A DNA stretch of 5,707 bases. Origin: Desulfurococcales archaeon (GTDB taxonomy: Archaea > Thermoproteota > Thermoprotei_A > Sulfolobales > Desulfurococcaceae). The position numbers and the translations under genes are program-made. Below, one piece after another: positions 4,224 to 5,707 of this stretch. The stretch is taken from positions 1 to 5,707 of the forward strand of contig JAMOPC010000493.1 in the NCBI GenBank assembly GCA_027064845.1, given 5' to 3'. Positions within the stretch are counted from its first letter, which is position 1, and each line of letters opens with the position of its first letter. The notes under the pieces were generated by a model. The model searched no databases, was not told the origin of the DNA, and saw only the letters and a program-made list of their open reading frames with translations.

Positions 4224-5150
4224 ATGGTGAAAGTGCTCGTAGCAGCACCTATTCATGAAAAAGCATTAGAGATGTTGAAGAAAGCTGGTTTTGAGATAGT
4301 GTATGAAGAGTATCCTAGTGAGGATAGATTAATCGAGTTGATCAAGGACGTTGACGCTATAATTGTTAGGAGCAAGCCTAGGGTCACTAGGAGAGTTATT
4401 GAAGCAGCTGAGAAGCTAAAAGTTATTGCACGTGCTGGTGTGGGCTTGGACAACATCGATCTTGAAGCTGCTGAGGAGAAGGGTATTAAGGTTTTTAATG
4501 CTCCGTCTGCTCCTACTCAGAGTGTTGCTGAGCTAGCTATTGGTTTAATGCTAGCGGTTATGAGGAAAATCGCTTATGCTGACCGTAAGATGAGGGAAGG
4601 TGTTTGGGCGAAGAAACAGTGTCTTGGACACGAGCTTAGGGGGAAGGTTTTAGGAGTTATCGGTATGGGTAGGATTGGTTCTGCTGTAGCTAGGATCGCT
4701 TATCACGGCTTCGGCATGAAGATTATATATTATGATGTTAGGAAGTGTCCTAAAGAGATTGAGAAAGAATTGGAAGCAAAATGTGTTGATCTAGATACAT
4801 TGTTTAAGGAAGCGGATGTTGTGACTATTCATGTCCCATTAGTACCGGCTACTAAGCACTTGGTTAATGAGGAGAAGTTGAGATTGATGAAGAAGACTGC
4901 TATATTAATTAATACTGCGCGTGGAGGAGTAGTTGATACTGAAGCTCTTGTGAAAGCTTTGAGGGAGGGATGGATTGCTGGTGCTGGACTAGATGTTTTT
5001 GAGGAAGAACCATTACCGCCCGATCATCCGTTGACGAAGCTTGAAAACGTTGTATTGACTCCACATATAGGTGCAAATACTGTAGAGGCGCAAGAGAGAG
5101 CTGGTATCGAGGTTGTTGAGAAGATAATTGAGTTTTTCAAGTCTAGTTAA
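4224..5150 (+). CDS. serA: D-3-phosphoglycerate dehydrogenase, short form
   Basis: A 308-residue cytosolic NAD-dependent D-2-hydroxyacid dehydrogenase that most likely oxidises 3-phosphoglycerate to 3-phosphohydroxypyruvate, the first step of serine synthesis. The substrate domain covers residues about 1-97 and 280-308, the Rossmann domain about 98-279. Visible motifs: ARAGVGLDNID (69-79), nucleotide-binding GMGRIG (147-152) followed by Asp171, which favours NAD over NADP, and the catalytic triad Arg233 (NTARGG), Glu262 (FEEEP) and His281 (TPHIG). It ends right after the catalytic core and lacks the ACT regulatory domain of bacterial SerA, so serine feedback through ACT is not expected. I use ATG 4224 rather than the in-frame ATG 4197: the sequence from 4224 (MVKVLVAAP) is the usual family beginning and has the Shine-Dalgarno, while the extra nine residues have no counterpart. 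Glyoxylate/hydroxypyruvate reductase is the alternative, but the aminotransferase neighbour favours SerA. Confidence 0.9.
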   Translation: MVKVLVAAPIHEKALEMLKKAGFEIVYEEYPSEDRLIELIKDVDAIIVRSKPRVTRRVIEAAEKLKVIARAGVGLDNIDLEAAEEKGIKVFNAPSAPTQSVAELAIGLMLAVMRKIAYADRKMREGVWAKKQCLGHELRGKVLGVIGMGRIGSAVARIAYHGFGMKIIYYDVRKCPKEIEKELEAKCVDLDTLFKEADVVTIHVPLVPATKHLVNEEKLRLMKKTAILINTARGGVVDTEALVKALREGWIAGAGLDVFEEEPLPPDHPLTKLENVVLTPHIGANTVEAQERAGIEVVEKIIEFFKSS

Positions 5151-5187
5151 AATTAATTTTCTTTTTTCTCTACTCTTTCTTATTATC
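5150..5187 (+). terminator. T-rich terminator-like region after serA
   Basis: AATTAATTTTC followed by TTTTTTCTC and further T/C runs begins at the serA stop and extends into the 3' end of the convergent membrane-protein gene. Only 19 bases separate the two stop codons, so serA transcripts are expected to end within the neighbour's coding region. Confidence 0.5.
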
Positions 5188-5707
5188 TCTGCTATGTGCT
5201 AGTTGTATTGCTATGATTTTCTTTATATTTTCATCTCTAGTCTTTTTCATTAATTCTAGTAGCTTCCTATCTATTTCATTGATTTCTCTTCTGAGCTTTA
5301 TACAGGTAAATGTATTGATCAATACTGTTTTCTCGTTAATTCTTGCTAGAATGGGTGTGAACATGATTATTGGTAAGAGTATTAGTATTGCTATGAGTGC
5401 TGTGAATGGGTCACCGGATTTTATGTAGAGTATTGGTAGTAGGATTGCAGGGATTATTACTGTTGCTATGTTTCTTGTTTTGCAGTATCTCAGTTTTTCT
5501 ATGGCTTCTTGTCTTTCTATGAGGAGATTATATGCTTTTTCTGATCCGGTGTCAGTGGTTTTAGTGGTTCTTGTTGTGTGTTCTGTTATATTTATCTTTG
5601 CTGAGTAGAGTATTCTGTTTTTCTTTATTGCTTCTAGTACTTGTTTTTCTCCACATATTTGGAATGTTGAGTCGCTATAATTGTATATGAGAATTATTTT
5701 TCTGAAT
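5170..5707 (-). CDS. Two-helix membrane protein, N-terminus outside window, function unknown
   Basis: The minus-strand frame ending with TAG at 5172-5170 is open to the right edge of the window, giving 178 residues of a longer protein. The in-frame ATG at 5364 falls inside a membrane segment, and no ATG, GTG or TTG codon lies between it and the edge, so the true start is beyond 5707. Visible part, from the edge: an alpha/beta-looking region (1-40), a Thr-rich linker (about 41-53), a charged helix (55-75), TM1 about residues 80-95 (bases 5469-5422), a short SGDP turn, TM2 about 101-121 (5406-5344), then a strongly charged helical tail (about 135-178, many Lys/Arg/Glu) that could form a coiled coil. 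The close pair of helices makes a hairpin with both soluble parts on the same side, probably the cytoplasm given their positive charge. I do not recognise the family. It converges on serA with a 19-bp gap. Confidence 0.75.
   Translation of the reverse strand, partial: FRKIILIYNYSDSTFQICGEKQVLEAIKKNRILYSAKINITEHTTRTTKTTDTGSEKAYNLLIERQEAIEKLRYCKTRNIATVIIPAILLPILYIKSGDPFTALIAILILLPIIMFTPILARINEKTVLINTFTCIKLRREINEIDRKLLELMKKTRDENIKKIIAIQLAHSRDNKKE

Noticed and set aside
5213..5428. Plus-strand hydrophobic open frame at the right edge
   Set aside because: It is the complement of the membrane-protein gene on the minus strand; its Phe/Ser/Ile-rich product is what an antisense reading of that Lys/Ile-rich gene gives.

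Overview
The window reads as a stretch of a hyperthermophilic crenarchaeal chromosome, probably Desulfurococcales and plausibly a Staphylothermus-like organism (inference, no database search was possible). Supporting signs are an AT-rich background, arginine encoded almost entirely by AGG/AGA, Shine-Dalgarno sequences of the GGAGGTGA type, TATA-box-like promoters, T-rich gene ends, frequent TTG starts, and archaeal-type proteins (a prolidase-like M24 peptidase, a short SerA). Genes are tightly packed, with several overlapping ends. There is no sign of a mobile element, CRISPR array, tRNA or rRNA.

Left part (1-1683): the C-terminal two thirds or so of an IMPase/FBPase-family sugar phosphatase enters from the left edge. 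It runs tail-to-tail, with an 8-bp overlap, into a leftward M24 metallopeptidase (Xaa-Pro dipeptidase-like) that has all five metal ligands. Middle (1684-2725): a promoter region separates the peptidase from a rightward 74-residue zinc-ribbon-like protein. That gene overlaps by 14 bp the end of a leftward pair of uncharacterised genes (104 and 138 residues), which themselves overlap by 14 bp.

The 211-bp gap at 2726-2936 is the largest non-coding stretch. It holds a palindromic TATA element usable in both directions and a GC-rich island at about 2801-2858 with the layout of an archaeal C/D box methylation-guide sRNA. Ten bases of its second guide are complementary to the crenarchaeal 16S rRNA decoding region as I remember it. 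This is the most interesting feature of the window.

Right part (2937-5150): a class V PLP aminotransferase is followed by a short D-3-phosphoglycerate dehydrogenase (SerA). Together they look like the first two steps of the phosphorylated serine pathway: 3-phosphoglycerate to 3-phosphohydroxypyruvate to phosphoserine. They are separated by a T-rich terminator-like region and a second promoter region. The right edge (5170-5707) is filled by the C-terminal part of a leftward two-helix membrane protein. Its reading frame is open to the window edge, so the short ORF starting at 5364 is only its tail.

I see no clear novel multi-gene system. The candidate sRNA and the small uncharacterised proteins are the items worth following up.
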